From contig CAVVXS010000007.1 of the NCBI GenBank assembly GCA_963752225.1, forward strand, positions 496,001 through 560,000: a stretch of 64,000 bases of DNA. The letters run 5' to 3'. Positions 7,942 through 16,990 of this stretch are shown here, in pieces. A program made the position numbers and the translations under genes. Source of the DNA: JBBROS01 sp963752225. GTDB taxonomy: Bacteria; Pseudomonadota; Alphaproteobacteria; Acetobacterales; Acetobacteraceae. Under the pieces are notes generated by a model, which made no database searches, had not been told where the DNA came from, and saw nothing but the letters and a program-made list of their open reading frames with translations. Position 1 is the first letter of the stretch. Each line of letters starts with the position of its first letter.

Positions 7942-9266
7942 TGGCCGAGCACTACGACCTGATAATCCGGGGCGGCACGTGCGTGCTGCCTTGGGGCGAG
8001 GCGGCGGTGGATGTGGGCGTGCGCGACGGGCGCATCGCCGCCATCGGGCTAGGCGCCGGAGCGACGGCCGACCAGGCGATCGACGCGGCCGGCCTGCACG
8101 TGCTGCCCGGCCTGATCGATCCGCACGTCCACTTGCGCGACCCCGGTGACCCCGCGATCGAGACGATCCCGACCGGCACCAAGGCGGCGGTGCTGGGCGG
8201 GCTCGCGGCGGTGTTCGACATGCCCAACACCAGCCCCAGCATCACGAGCGCCGACCAGGTGGCCTGGAAGGAAGGCTACATCGAGCGCAACGCCTGGTGC
8301 GACATGGGCTTCTACGTCGGCGCCACCCCCGGCAATGTCGGGCAACTCGGCGAGCTCGAACTGCAGCCCGGCGTGTGCGGGGTCAAGGTGTTCGCCGGCA
8401 GCTCGACCGGCGACCTGCTGATCGCCGACGACGAGACGCTGGAAGCGGTGATGCGCAGCGGCCGGCGCGCCGTCTCGTTCCACAGCGAGGACGAGTACCG
8501 GCTGCAGGCGCGGCGGCCGATGTTCCAATCGGGCGAGCCCTACAGCCAGCATGCGGTGTGGCGCGACGTGGAATGCGCCTTCCTGGGCACGCGCCGGTTG
8601 CTGGCCTTGGCGCGCAAGACCGGGCGGCCGGCGCATATCCTGCACGTCTCGACCGCCGAGGAGCTCGACTACATCGCCGGGTTCCGCGACGTCGCGAGCG
8701 CCGAGCTGCTGGTCAACCACCTGACCCAGTTTGCCCCGGACGCATACGATGCGCTCGGCGGCTTTGCAGTGATGAACCCGCCGATCCGCGACCGTCGGCA
8801 TTACGACGCGGCCTGGGCAGCGGTGCGGAACGGCACTGCGGACACGATCGGCTCCGACCACGCCCCGCATAGCCGCGCCGCCAAGCAGCGGCCATGGCCC
8901 GAGGTGGCGGCCGGGCTGACGGGCGTGCAGACGCTGGTGCCGGTCATGCTCGATCACGTGAATGCCGGGCGGCTGTCGCTCGGACGCATGGTGGACCTGA
9001 TGTGCGCCGGCCCGGCCCGGATCTACGGCGCGGTGGGCAAAGGGCGGCTCGCCGCCGGCTACGACGCCGACTTCACCCTGGTGGACATGAAGCGGCGCCG
9101 GACCATCGAGGAGAGCTGGATCGTCTCCCCCTGCGGCTGGACGCCGTTCGCGGGCATGCAGGTGACCGGCTGGCCGGTGGCGACCGTGATCCGCGGGCAG
9201 GCCGTCATGCGCGACGACGAGGTGATGGGAGAACCGGTCGGCAAATTGGTCCGGTTCCGAGGCTGA
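7941..9266 (+). CDS. pyrC: Dihydroorotase (class I)
   Basis: A 441-residue amidohydrolase of the class I dihydroorotase type, which interconverts carbamoyl aspartate and dihydroorotate in pyrimidine synthesis. Metal ligands are visible: HVHLRDPG near residue 60 (H-x-H), the carbamylated-lysine segment KVFAGSSTG near 150, SFHSED, HILHVSTAEE and the aspartate in GSDHAPH near 305. NPPIRD is also present. The ATG overlaps the asnB TAA. The symbol pyrC is used by function; because the gene sits in a glycan operon rather than beside pyrB, a related activity such as allantoinase/hydantoinase cannot be excluded, though the motifs favour dihydroorotase. Confidence 0.85.
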   Translation: MAEHYDLIIRGGTCVLPWGEAAVDVGVRDGRIAAIGLGAGATADQAIDAAGLHVLPGLIDPHVHLRDPGDPAIETIPTGTKAAVLGGLAAVFDMPNTSPSITSADQVAWKEGYIERNAWCDMGFYVGATPGNVGQLGELELQPGVCGVKVFAGSSTGDLLIADDETLEAVMRSGRRAVSFHSEDEYRLQARRPMFQSGEPYSQHAVWRDVECAFLGTRRLLALARKTGRPAHILHVSTAEELDYIAGFRDVASAELLVNHLTQFAPDAYDALGGFAVMNPPIRDRRHYDAAWAAVRNGTADTIGSDHAPHSRAAKQRPWPEVAAGLTGVQTLVPVMLDHVNAGRLSLGRMVDLMCAGPARIYGAVGKGRLAAGYDADFTLVDMKRRRTIEESWIVSPCGWTPFAGMQVTGWPVATVIRGQAVMRDDEVMGEPVGKLVRFRG

Positions 9267-9272
9267 CAGACG

Positions 9273-9301
9273 CGGGCGCGCCCGAGTGAGCGGCGCGCCC
9301 G
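9273..9301. terminator. Bidirectional hairpin between convergent genes
   Basis: A perfect 10-bp inverted repeat (CGGGCGCGCC / GGCGCGCCCG) with a 9-base loop sits between the dihydroorotase stop and the stop of the convergent DUF4440 gene. It lacks a T-tract on either side. Position and stem strength suggest a shared terminator for both transcripts. Confidence 0.6.
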
Positions 9302-9315
9302 GCCCATACGACAGC

Positions 9316-9678
9316 CTACTTGCTGGCGACGAGCGGCGGGGTCTGCTGGTGCTGGACCACCCGCCATTCCTCGTGCGCCAGGCGGCGGTAGGTTGAGGTG
9401 CAATGCGCTTCGTAAGGGGAGATCCCCTCACGCTCTGCCCGGGCGTTGTAGGCGATGACGATCAGGCCTTCCTGCGGGCGGGCAACTTGGCGGTCGGTCA
9501 ACTCGACCTTCGACCAGCGCGGCGTGCTGGCGACCGCCTCAATCGCCTGCTGCCCGCTCATCACGAACGGCGGCGTCGGCAGCACCATCAGGCACTCGTC
9601 ATCGATCGACTCTCGGTAATGCTGCGCGTCCGCGGTCCATAGGCTTTCCTCGAAACTCCAGATGCGCGTGTCGTCCAT
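9316..9678 (-). CDS. DUF4440 / SnoaL-like NTF2-fold protein
   Basis: A 120-residue protein with the NTF2-like cone fold seen in DUF4440 and SnoaL-like proteins: MDDTRIWSFEESLWTAD at the start, then YRESIDDECLMVLP and a C-terminal EAHCTSTYRRLAHEEWRVV that fits the final strands. Such proteins bind or isomerise small hydrophobic molecules, but many have no known function. The 85-base gap to the GFA gene upstream, in the same direction, allows but does not prove co-transcription. No signal peptide or membrane segment. Confidence 0.75.
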   Translation of the reverse strand: MDDTRIWSFEESLWTADAQHYRESIDDECLMVLPTPPFVMSGQQAIEAVASTPRWSKVELTDRQVARPQEGLIVIAYNARAEREGISPYEAHCTSTYRRLAHEEWRVVQHQQTPPLVASK

Positions 9679-9764
9679 CGTGCTGCTCTCGTGCTGACCG
9701 GGGTAATAGCGCGGGATGCGGCCGATCGTTCACCGGCGCCGAACTGGTCACCGGGCGCCTCAGC

Positions 9765-10163
9765 TCAAGGACGGTTGCCCGGCTGCTGCGCAGCGCCAGC
9801 CACCGGATGCAGCCAGGTTTCGCGGCGTCCGACCCAGAGTTCGTAGGCGGGCGTCAATCCGGAGGGGGCGTCGTCCAGCGCACCGAGCCTGATCTCGACC
9901 TCGGTGTCGTCGTCGTGGGTTCCGAAGAGGGTGGATCCGCATGTCGGACAGAAGTGGCGGTGGTCTGTCCTCGCAGTCCAGTCGGCGGTCTGGCCGGTCA
10001 CGGTAACTTGGCTGCGGTCGAACACCGCAAAGGCCATGAACGCGCTGCCGGTTTCCTTGCGGCAGGTCAGGCAGTGGCACACGCCGACCCGGACCGGCGC
10101 GCCGCGGGCTTCGAACCGCACCGCGCCGCAATTGCAGCCGCCGCCACGCACGCTGTCTGTCAT
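9765..10163 (-). CDS. GFA / CENP-V family zinc protein
   Basis: A 132-residue GFA-domain protein (glutathione-dependent formaldehyde-activating enzyme family, also CENP-V). It carries the zinc-binding cysteines expected for the fold: GGGCNCGAVRFEA at residues 7-19, CHCLTCRKETGSAF at 29-42 and FCPTCGSTLFG near 71-81. Family members include S-(hydroxymethyl)glutathione synthase, but most GFA-domain proteins are of unproven function, so no reaction is assigned. It is divergent from the SDR gene at 10254 and precedes the DUF4440 gene on the same strand. Confidence 0.88.
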   Translation of the reverse strand: MTDSVRGGGCNCGAVRFEARGAPVRVGVCHCLTCRKETGSAFMAFAVFDRSQVTVTGQTADWTARTDHRHFCPTCGSTLFGTHDDDTEVEIRLGALDDAPSGLTPAYELWVGRRETWLHPVAGAAQQPGNRP

Positions 10164-10253
10164 CGCTTGTTCCTTCCCAACGGCGTCGCTGACGCATGCA
10201 ACCGGGAACGGTGCCCAGCATTAGTCGCCGACGCGACGATAGGATCCGACCCG

Positions 10254-11111
10254 ATGAGCGACAACTTTCAAAGCACACCCGTCTGGTTCATCACCGGCTG
10301 CTCCACCGGCTTCGGCCACGAACTCGCAAAGCTCGTGCTGCAACGCGGCTGGCGGGCGGTGGTGACGGCGCGCGACCGGAACCGGCGGGCGGGGCTGCTG
10401 GACGGAGCCGGCGACCGCGGACTGGCGCTCGACCTGGACGTCACCGACCCGGCGCAAATCGCGGCGGCGGTCGCGGCCGCCGAGGAGCGGTTCGGCGTGA
10501 TCGACGTTCTGGTGAACAACGCCGGCTACGGCTACCAGGCGTCGGTGGAGGAGGGCGAGGAGGCCGAAATCCGGCGCCAGTTCGACACCAACGTGTTCGG
10601 GTTGTTCGCGCTCACGCGGGCCGTGCTGCCGGGCATGCGGGCGCGGCGGCGCGGGCACGTGATCAACATCTCGTCGGTCGCGGGTTTCGCCGGCTTTCCC
10701 GGCTCCGGCTACTACGCCGCCAGCAAACACGCGGTGGAAGGCTGGTCGGACGCGTTGGCGGCCGAGGTCGGGCCGCTCGGGATCCGTGTGACCTGCATCG
10801 AGCCCGGTCCGTTCCGCACCGATTGGGCGGGCCGCTCGCTGACGCAAACGCCGAGCCGCATTCCCGACTACGCCGACACCGTCGGCGCCCGTCTGCGCAG
10901 CACCGCCGAGGCCAGCGGCAAGCAGCCCGGTGACCCGGTCCGCGCGGCGGCGGCGATGATCGCAATCACTGAAGCCGCCCATCCGCCGCGCCACCTCGTG
11001 CTCGGGACGATCGGGGTGAAGGCGGTGACCGACCGCCTGCATGCGGCCTTGGCCGACATCGAAGCGTGGAAGGAGACGAGCCTCGGCGCCGACTACCCGC
11101 CGGCCGGTTAG
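10254..11111 (+). CDS. Short-chain dehydrogenase/reductase
   Basis: A 285-residue classical SDR. The cofactor loop is TGCSTGFGHELA near residue 14 (T-G-x3-G-x-G), followed by DVTDP, NNAGYGY, the catalytic Ser in INISSVAGFAGFPG and the Y-x3-K pair in YYAASKHAVEG, then EPGPFRTDW. The pattern (oxidoreductase with a long C-terminal tail) resembles many uncharacterised alphaproteobacterial SDRs annotated as oxidoreductases. The substrate is unknown. ATG at 10254 is used because upstream in-frame sequence lacks SDR features. The gene stands alone, facing xseA at its 3' end with 21 bases between. Confidence 0.9.
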   Translation: MSDNFQSTPVWFITGCSTGFGHELAKLVLQRGWRAVVTARDRNRRAGLLDGAGDRGLALDLDVTDPAQIAAAVAAAEERFGVIDVLVNNAGYGYQASVEEGEEAEIRRQFDTNVFGLFALTRAVLPGMRARRRGHVINISSVAGFAGFPGSGYYAASKHAVEGWSDALAAEVGPLGIRVTCIEPGPFRTDWAGRSLTQTPSRIPDYADTVGARLRSTAEASGKQPGDPVRAAAAMIAITEAAHPPRHLVLGTIGVKAVTDRLHAALADIEAWKETSLGADYPPAG

Positions 11112-11132
11112 GGCCGCAACAACAGCACGGCG

Positions 11133-12722
11133 TCAGAGCCCGAGCGACGTCTGCTTCGGGGTGACCGCCGGCCCGGCGGCATGCGGTCGCGTGCCATCGG
11201 CGGTGACCGCCTTCTCGCCGTCGGCGAAACGTACCACGAGACGGGCGGCCGGGCGGACGGCGGCAGCGCGGGTCACTGCATGCCCGGCGCTGTCCAGCAC
11301 CAGGGCATAGCCGCGCGCCAGCACCGCCGCGTGCGACACGCTTTCGAGCCGGGACGCGGTCGCCTCGAGCCGGGTGCGTGCTTCGCGCAGCGACGATTGC
11401 AGCGCCGCCGGGGACAGCCGCGCCGCCACCCGTGCTTCCCGTTCACGGTGCCGCCCGGCCGCGCGCTGCAGCCCTGCCGCCAGCCCCGAGCCCGCCAGGC
11501 GCAATCCCGCGCGGGACGACGCGACCAGCAGCAGCGGAGTCGGCAGCCGCGCCTCGGCCAGGCCGCCGCGGCGGCGGGCGACGAGGTTGGGCAAGGCCAG
11601 CAGCAGCCGGTCCGCCTGCGCCCGCAACGCCTGGCGTGCGCCGCGCACGAGGCCGGGCAAGTCGGGGATCTGTCGCTCCGCCCGCCCGAGCGCCGCCCGG
11701 CGCGCCACCAGCAGGTTCGGCATCGCCAAGGCAAGCCGCTGGCCGCGATCGTCGAGCCGCTGCCGGGCACCGCCGAGCAGGCCGGGCAGATCGGGCAAGG
11801 CATGTGCCGCGACGCCGAGCCGCAGCCGCCGCTCCTGCGTGACCCGGTGCAGCGCGCCGGCCAAGCGGGCGGCTTCCTGCGCGATCGTCGCCACCAGCTC
11901 GGTCCGCGACGGCACCGCCAGCTCGGCGGCGGCGGTCGGGGTCGGCGCCCGGCGGTCGGCGGCGAGGTCGATCAGCGTGTGGTCGGTCTCGTGCCCCACC
12001 GCCGAGATCAGCGGGATGCGGCAGAGCGCGGCGGCGCGCACCACTGCCTCCTCGTTGAACGCCATCAGGTCCTCGAGGCTGCCGCCGCCGCGCGCCACGA
12101 TCAGCACATCCGGACGGGGCGGCGAGCCGCCGGGGGATATCCGGTCGAACCCGGCGATGGCGGCGGCGATCTTCTCGGCCGCGCCTTCGCCTTGCACCGG
12201 GACGGGCCAGACCAGCACCGGCCGGGGGAAGCGGCGGGCAATCGTCGTGCGGATGTCGTGCAGCACGGCGCCGGATGCGGAGGTGACAACGCCGACCACC
12301 GCCGGAAGGAGCGGGATGTGCCGCTTGCGCGCCGCGTCGAACAGGCCCTCCTCGGCGAGCCGCTTGCGCAGTAACTCGATCCGCGCCAGCAGGGCGCCGG
12401 CGCCGGCATACTCCATCCGCTCGACCACGAGCTGATACGAGCTGCGGTCGCCGTACGCGCTGACCCGGCCGGTGGCGATCACCTCGACGCCGTTCTCCGG
12501 CACCAGGCCGAGCTTGCCCACGGCGCTCTTCCAAACGACGCCGGCGATCTTGCCGCCTTCGTCCTTCAACGAGAAATAAATGTGGCCGGACGGGTAGCGC
12601 TTGCATTCGGTGACCTCGCCGCGCACCCGCACCCGGCCGAACGCGCCTTCCAGCGTGCGCTTCACCGCGCCGGAGATCTCGCTGACGGTGTATTCGGGAA
12701 CGTTGGTGGTCGCAGTGTCCAT
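11133..12722 (-). CDS. xseA: Exodeoxyribonuclease VII large subunit
   Basis: A 529-residue XseA, the large subunit of exodeoxyribonuclease VII, which degrades single-stranded DNA to short oligonucleotides. The N-terminal OB fold (VPEYTVSEISGAVKRTLEG, VRVRGEVTECKRYPSGHIYF) is followed by the catalytic core with VVTSASGAVLHDI, VLIVARGGGSLEDLMAFN and the SAVGHETDHTL motif. The C-terminal half is Arg/Ala/Leu-rich and shows repeated ARRAALG/ARQAL-like helical units, the expected long coiled coil, here somewhat expanded relative to the usual about 450 residues. It is divergent from purD with 51 bases between starts. The small subunit xseB is not in the window. Confidence 0.95.
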   Translation of the reverse strand: MDTATTNVPEYTVSEISGAVKRTLEGAFGRVRVRGEVTECKRYPSGHIYFSLKDEGGKIAGVVWKSAVGKLGLVPENGVEVIATGRVSAYGDRSSYQLVVERMEYAGAGALLARIELLRKRLAEEGLFDAARKRHIPLLPAVVGVVTSASGAVLHDIRTTIARRFPRPVLVWPVPVQGEGAAEKIAAAIAGFDRISPGGSPPRPDVLIVARGGGSLEDLMAFNEEAVVRAAALCRIPLISAVGHETDHTLIDLAADRRAPTPTAAAELAVPSRTELVATIAQEAARLAGALHRVTQERRLRLGVAAHALPDLPGLLGGARQRLDDRGQRLALAMPNLLVARRAALGRAERQIPDLPGLVRGARQALRAQADRLLLALPNLVARRRGGLAEARLPTPLLLVASSRAGLRLAGSGLAAGLQRAAGRHREREARVAARLSPAALQSSLREARTRLEATASRLESVSHAAVLARGYALVLDSAGHAVTRAAAVRPAARLVVRFADGEKAVTADGTRPHAAGPAVTPKQTSLGL

Positions 12723-12773
12723 AGGCCGACCCTATGCTACAGCGGCGGCGGTGCGAAGCGGGCGGAGAACGGC

Positions 12774-14042
12774 ATGCGGGTTCTGGTGGTGGGCAATGGC
12801 GGCCGCGAGCATGCGCTGACCTGGGCGCTATCGGCCTCGCCGGTGCTCACGAAGCTGTTCGTGGCGCCGGGCAACCCGGGCACCGCGGCGCTCGCCACCA
12901 ACGTGCCGATCGGCGCCACCCACATCGAGCGTCTGGTGCAGTTCGCCCGCGACGAGCAGATCGAGCTCGTGGTTCCGGGCCCCGAAGCGCCGCTGGTGGC
13001 AGGCTTGGCGGACGCGCTGGCCGAGGCCGGCATCCGCTGCTGCGGCCCGACGAAGGCCGCCGCGCAGCTCGAGGGCAGCAAGGCGTTCGCCAAAGCCCTG
13101 TGCGACGAAGCCGGCATCCCGACCGCACGCTGGGAGCGGTTCGAGGATGCCGCCGCCGCAATCGAGTTCGTGCGCCGCCGCGGCGCGCCGATCGTGGTCA
13201 AGGCGGATGGCTTGGCCGCCGGCAAGGGTGTGGTGGTGGCCGCAACCGAAGCCGACGCCGAGGCCGCCGTCGCGGCGCTGATGGCCGAGGGCGGCTCGTT
13301 GGTGATCGAGGAATGCATGACCGGCGAGGAGGTCAGCCTGTTCGCGTTGTGCGACGGCACCGATGCGGTCTTCCTCGGCGCCGCGCAGGACCATAAGCGG
13401 GTGGGGGACGGCGACGTCGGACCGAACACCGGCGGCATGGGCGCCTATTCGCCGGTGGCCGGCTTCGATGCGGCGCAGGCGATGGACGGGTTCATCCGCC
13501 CCGCCCTGGCCGCCCTGGCGGCCCGGGGCACGCCGTTCCGCGGCATCCTGTTCGCAGGCCTGATGCTGACGCCGGACGGCGCCAAGCTGGTGGAATACAA
13601 CGTGCGCTTCGGCGACCCGGAGTGCCAGGCGCTGCTGCCGCGCCTGCGCAGCGACCTGCTGCCTGGCCTGGTGGCCGCGTGCGACGGCGAGTTGGCGCAG
13701 TTCGACTTGCGCTGGCGCGACGAGGCGGCGGTGGCGGTGGTGATGGCGGCGGAGGGCTACCCGGTCGAGCCCCGGCGCGACACCGTGATCGATGGGCTCG
13801 AGGCAGCCGCGGCCGAGCCCGGCGCGCTGGTGTTCCAGGCCGGCACGCGGGTGGCGGACGGCCGGCTGCTGGCCGATGGCGGCCGGGTGCTGACCATCTG
13901 CGGCACCGGCCCGGACGTCGCGTCCGCGCGCGCCGTCGCCTACGCCGCGATCGATCACGTGCGTTGGCCCGAAGGCTTCTGCCGCCGCGATATCGGGGCG
14001 CGGGCAGGGGCCCGCGACATCGGGTCGGAGGCGCCGGCCTGA
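12774..14042 (+). CDS. purD: Phosphoribosylamine-glycine ligase (GAR synthetase)
   Basis: A 422-residue PurD, catalysing ATP-dependent ligation of glycine to phosphoribosylamine, the second step of purine synthesis. Domains in order: N-terminal Rossmann-like MRVLVVGNGGREHAL; ATP-grasp with VVKADGLAAGKGV near residue 142, DHKRVGDGDVGPNTGGMGAYSP; EYNVRFGDPECQ with metal ligands near 285; then the C-terminal domain. The ATG at 12774 is fixed by the N-terminal signature. The xseA-purD divergence is common in alphaproteobacteria. The following MFS gene begins only 7 bases after the stop and is probably co-transcribed. Confidence 0.97.
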   Translation: MRVLVVGNGGREHALTWALSASPVLTKLFVAPGNPGTAALATNVPIGATHIERLVQFARDEQIELVVPGPEAPLVAGLADALAEAGIRCCGPTKAAAQLEGSKAFAKALCDEAGIPTARWERFEDAAAAIEFVRRRGAPIVVKADGLAAGKGVVVAATEADAEAAVAALMAEGGSLVIEECMTGEEVSLFALCDGTDAVFLGAAQDHKRVGDGDVGPNTGGMGAYSPVAGFDAAQAMDGFIRPALAALAARGTPFRGILFAGLMLTPDGAKLVEYNVRFGDPECQALLPRLRSDLLPGLVAACDGELAQFDLRWRDEAAVAVVMAAEGYPVEPRRDTVIDGLEAAAAEPGALVFQAGTRVADGRLLADGGRVLTICGTGPDVASARAVAYAAIDHVRWPEGFCRRDIGARAGARDIGSEAPA

Positions 14043-14049
14043 ACCAGCG

Positions 14050-15283
14050 ATGTCGCCCACCGCGCACCTCGCCGCGATCAACTTCTTCACCGGCGACATC
14101 CAAGGCGGCCTCGGCCCTTTCCTGTCCACCTGGCTTGCGGAAACCGGGCATTGGAGCCCGGCCCGGGTCGGCCTGATCACGACGCTGGTCGGGCTTGGCG
14201 GCATGCTGCTGAACGGCCCGGCCGGCTGGCTCGCCGATCAGACCCGGCATCCGCGGCTGCTGCTCGGCCTGTCGTGCGGCGCGATCCTGGCCGGCACTTT
14301 GCTGCTGGCGCGGGCGCAATCGACGGTTGCGGTGCTGGGGGCGCAGCTGCTGGCGGCGTCCGGAGGAACGCTCCTGCTGCCGATGCTGACGCTGCTGACG
14401 CTGGGGATCGTGGGCAAGTCGGGCTTCCCCAAGCAGCAGGCGCGCAACCAGGCGTTCAACCACGCCGGCATCGTGTCGGCGGCGGTGCTGATCTATTTTC
14501 TGAGTTCGCTGCTTGGCGGGGTGGCGCCGTTCATCGGTACTGGGCGGCATGGCGACGACCGCGATCCTGGCGGTGGCGACCACGCCTGGCGCGTCGTTCA
14601 ACGGCCGCCGCGCGCATGGCTGGCACGAGGACGAGCCGGACGAGCAGGAGCATCGCTGCTCGATGCGCGACCTGTTCCGGCACCGCTCGCTGCTGCTGCT
14701 GGCTTTGGTGCTGGCGTCGTTCAACCTCAGCAGCGGCTCCATGCTGTCGCTGGTGTCGCAGCGGCTGGTGGCGAACGGCCATGACGCGAACCAATGGACG
14801 GCGATCTACGTCGTGACGGCGCAAATGACGATGATCCCGGTGGCGCTGCTGGCCGGGTCGCTCGCCGATCAGCGCGGGCGCCGCCACCTGCTGCTGCTGG
14901 CGTGCCTTGCCCAGCCGGTGCGGGCGGTGCTGTGCGCGACCGTTACCGACCCGCTCTGGCTGGTGCCGGCGGAGGTGCTGGATGGCGTCGCCTCGGGCCT
15001 GCTCGGGGTCGCGACGCCGGTGCTGGCGGCCGACCTGACCTGGGGCACCGGCCGCACCCAGACGGCGCTCGGCGGCCTCAACACGCTGCAAGGTGCGGGC
15101 GGCGCTCTGTCCGGCGTGTTGGGCGGCACGGTGGCCGGCTGGTTCGGCTGGAGCGGCACGTTCTTCGTGCTGCTGGTGCCCGCGCTGGTCGCGGTCGCGG
15201 TCGCATGGCGGCTGGAGGAAACGCGCGAAGCCGAGACCGCGAACGTCTCCCGCGCGCACCGAGATCTGCGCGCCGCCGCGTAG
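14050..15283 (+). pseudogene. MFS transporter, broken by a single-base frameshift
   Basis: Two overlapping reading frames together encode one 12-helix major facilitator. The first (from ATG 14050) gives MSPTAHLAAINFFTGDIQGG through FLSSLLGGVAPFI; the second continues as VLGGMATTAILAV and runs to 15283 with helices such as LLLLALVLASFN and the motif-A-like GSLADQRGRRHLLL. The switch falls at 14535-14537 (ATCGGTACTG): removing one G restores a continuous ORF of about 410 residues, the normal MFS length. This may be a true mutation, an assembly error, or (least likely) recoding; no slippery heptamer is visible. The substrate is unknown. It follows purD by 7 bases. Confidence 0.8.
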
Positions 15284-15341
15284 CGGGATTGCGGCGCGCC
15301 TGGCCGGGACGTACCGTCGGCCGAGCAACCCAGGAGCCGCC

Positions 15342-15740
15342 ATGGCCACCGTCCGCCTGCTGAGCGACGCCGAGCTGCCGCCCGAAGCGGAAGCCGTGTT
15401 CGCCGACATCCGCGCCCTGCGCGGCGACGACTACGTCAACGATTTCTGGCGCGGCCTGGCGCACGACCCGGCCACCTTGCGGCGCACCTGGGACGGCTTG
15501 AAAGCGGTGATGGGGCCCGGCGCGCTGGAGCCCAAGGTCAAGGAGATGATCTATCTCGCCGTGTCGATCGCGCAGGGCTGCGAGTACTGCATCCATTCGC
15601 ACACGGCCGCCGCGCGGGCCAAGGGCATGAGCGTGGCCGAGCATGGCGAGCTGCTCGCCATCGTCGGCATGGCGGCGCAAACCAACCGGATGGTGCAGGG
15701 GCTCGGCATCCCGCCCGACGCCCGCTACCGCGTCGAGTGA
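15342..15740 (+). CDS. Carboxymuconolactone decarboxylase / AhpD-like protein
   Basis: A 132-residue AhpD-fold protein of the carboxymuconolactone decarboxylase family. It has the redox C-x-x-C followed by His in the right place, QGCEYCIHSHTAAA near residues 78-91, typical for peroxidase-related members rather than true decarboxylases. Its ATG at 15342 is preceded by a good ribosome site (CAGGAG). Its stop TGA overlaps the GTG start of the kynureninase gene, so the two are translationally coupled. Specific function is unknown. Confidence 0.88.
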   Translation: MATVRLLSDAELPPEAEAVFADIRALRGDDYVNDFWRGLAHDPATLRRTWDGLKAVMGPGALEPKVKEMIYLAVSIAQGCEYCIHSHTAAARAKGMSVAEHGELLAIVGMAAQTNRMVQGLGIPPDARYRVE

Positions 15741-16972
15741 CGGTGCTCAGCCGGGCCGAGTGCGCGGCATTGGACCGGGACGACCCGCTGGCGCCGTTCC
15801 GCGACGCGTTCACGCTGCCCCCCGGCGTCGTCTACCTCGACGGCAACTCGCTCGGCGCGCTGCCGCGGGCGACGCCGGGCCGGGTGGCGGCGGTGATCGA
15901 GCGGGAGTGGGGGGAGGGGCTGATCGGCTCCTGGAACGACGCCGGCTGGATCGGCCTGGGCGCCACCGTGGGCGACAAGCTGGCGCGGCTGATCGGCGCC
16001 GCACCGGGCACGGTGATGGCGGCCGACTCGACCTCGGTGAACGTGTTCAAGCTGCTGGCCGTCGCGCTCGGGCTGCGGCCCGGCCGCCGGGTGATCCTGG
16101 CCGAGACCGGCAGCTTTCCGACCGACGGCTACATCGCCGAGGGACTGGTGGCGCTGCTGGGGCAAGGATACGCGCTGCGCACGGTGCCGGCGGCGGAGAT
16201 CGGCGCGGCGCTCGGGCCCGAGGTTGCGGTCTTGATGCTGACCCATGTCGACTACCGCACCGGCGCCATGCACGACATGGCGGCGCTGACCGGGGCGGCA
16301 CATGCGGCCGGCGCGCTGGTGCTGTGGGACTTGGCGCACTCGGCCGGCGCCGTGCCGGTCGAACTCGAGGCGGCCGGGGCGGACCTCGCGGTCGGCTGCG
16401 GCTACAAATTCCTCAATGGCGGCCCCGGCGCGCCGGCGTTCCTTTACGTCGCCGAGCCCCTGCAAGCGGCGGCGCGCTTTCCGCTGACCGGCTGGCTGGG
16501 CCACGCCGAGCCGTTCGGTTTCCATCCTGGCTTCAATCCGGCCCCGGGAATCGCCCGCGCTGTGGTCGGCACGCCGCCGATCCTCGCCATGGCCGCGCTC
16601 GAGGTCGGCGTGGACCTTGCGTTGCGGGCGCCGATGCAGGCGGTGCGGGCGAAGTCGCTGCAGCAATCGACGCTGCTGATCGATCTTGCCGCCCGGCATT
16701 GCCCCGGCCTCGAATGCGCAACGCCGGCCGACGGCGCCCGCCGCGGCAGCCAGGTGTCGTTCCGTCACCCCGACGCCTATGCGGTGATGCAGGCGCTGAT
16801 CGCTCGCGGCGTGGTCGGCGACTTCCGCACGCCCGACATAATCCGCTTCGGCGTCACCCCGCTTTACCTGCGCTACACCGACCTTTGGGACGCGGTGTCT
16901 GTCATGGCCGAGGTGCTGTCGACCGGCTCGTGGCAGGCCGGCGCCTTCCACACCCGCAAACGGGTGACCTGA
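15737..16972 (+). CDS. kynU: Kynureninase
   Basis: A 411-residue PLP-dependent fold-type I enzyme matching kynureninase, which cleaves kynurenine to anthranilate and alanine (or 3-hydroxykynurenine similarly). Visible features: VVYLDGNSLGALPR near residue 30, MAADSTSVNVFKLL for PLP phosphate contacts, LWDLAHSAGAVPVEL with the PLP-N Asp, and the Schiff-base lysine in GCGYKFLNGGPGAPAF near residue 218. It starts with GTG overlapping the upstream stop (GTGA). The other kynurenine pathway genes are not in the window, so whether it serves tryptophan breakdown or anthranilate supply is unknown. The gene converges with the metalloprotease, 18 bases apart. Confidence 0.93.
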   Translation: MTVLSRAECAALDRDDPLAPFRDAFTLPPGVVYLDGNSLGALPRATPGRVAAVIEREWGEGLIGSWNDAGWIGLGATVGDKLARLIGAAPGTVMAADSTSVNVFKLLAVALGLRPGRRVILAETGSFPTDGYIAEGLVALLGQGYALRTVPAAEIGAALGPEVAVLMLTHVDYRTGAMHDMAALTGAAHAAGALVLWDLAHSAGAVPVELEAAGADLAVGCGYKFLNGGPGAPAFLYVAEPLQAAARFPLTGWLGHAEPFGFHPGFNPAPGIARAVVGTPPILAMAALEVGVDLALRAPMQAVRAKSLQQSTLLIDLAARHCPGLECATPADGARRGSQVSFRHPDAYAVMQALIARGVVGDFRTPDIIRFGVTPLYLRYTDLWDAVSVMAEVLSTGSWQAGAFHTRKRVT

Positions 16973-16990
16973 CGCCGTCCAGCGGCGCCG

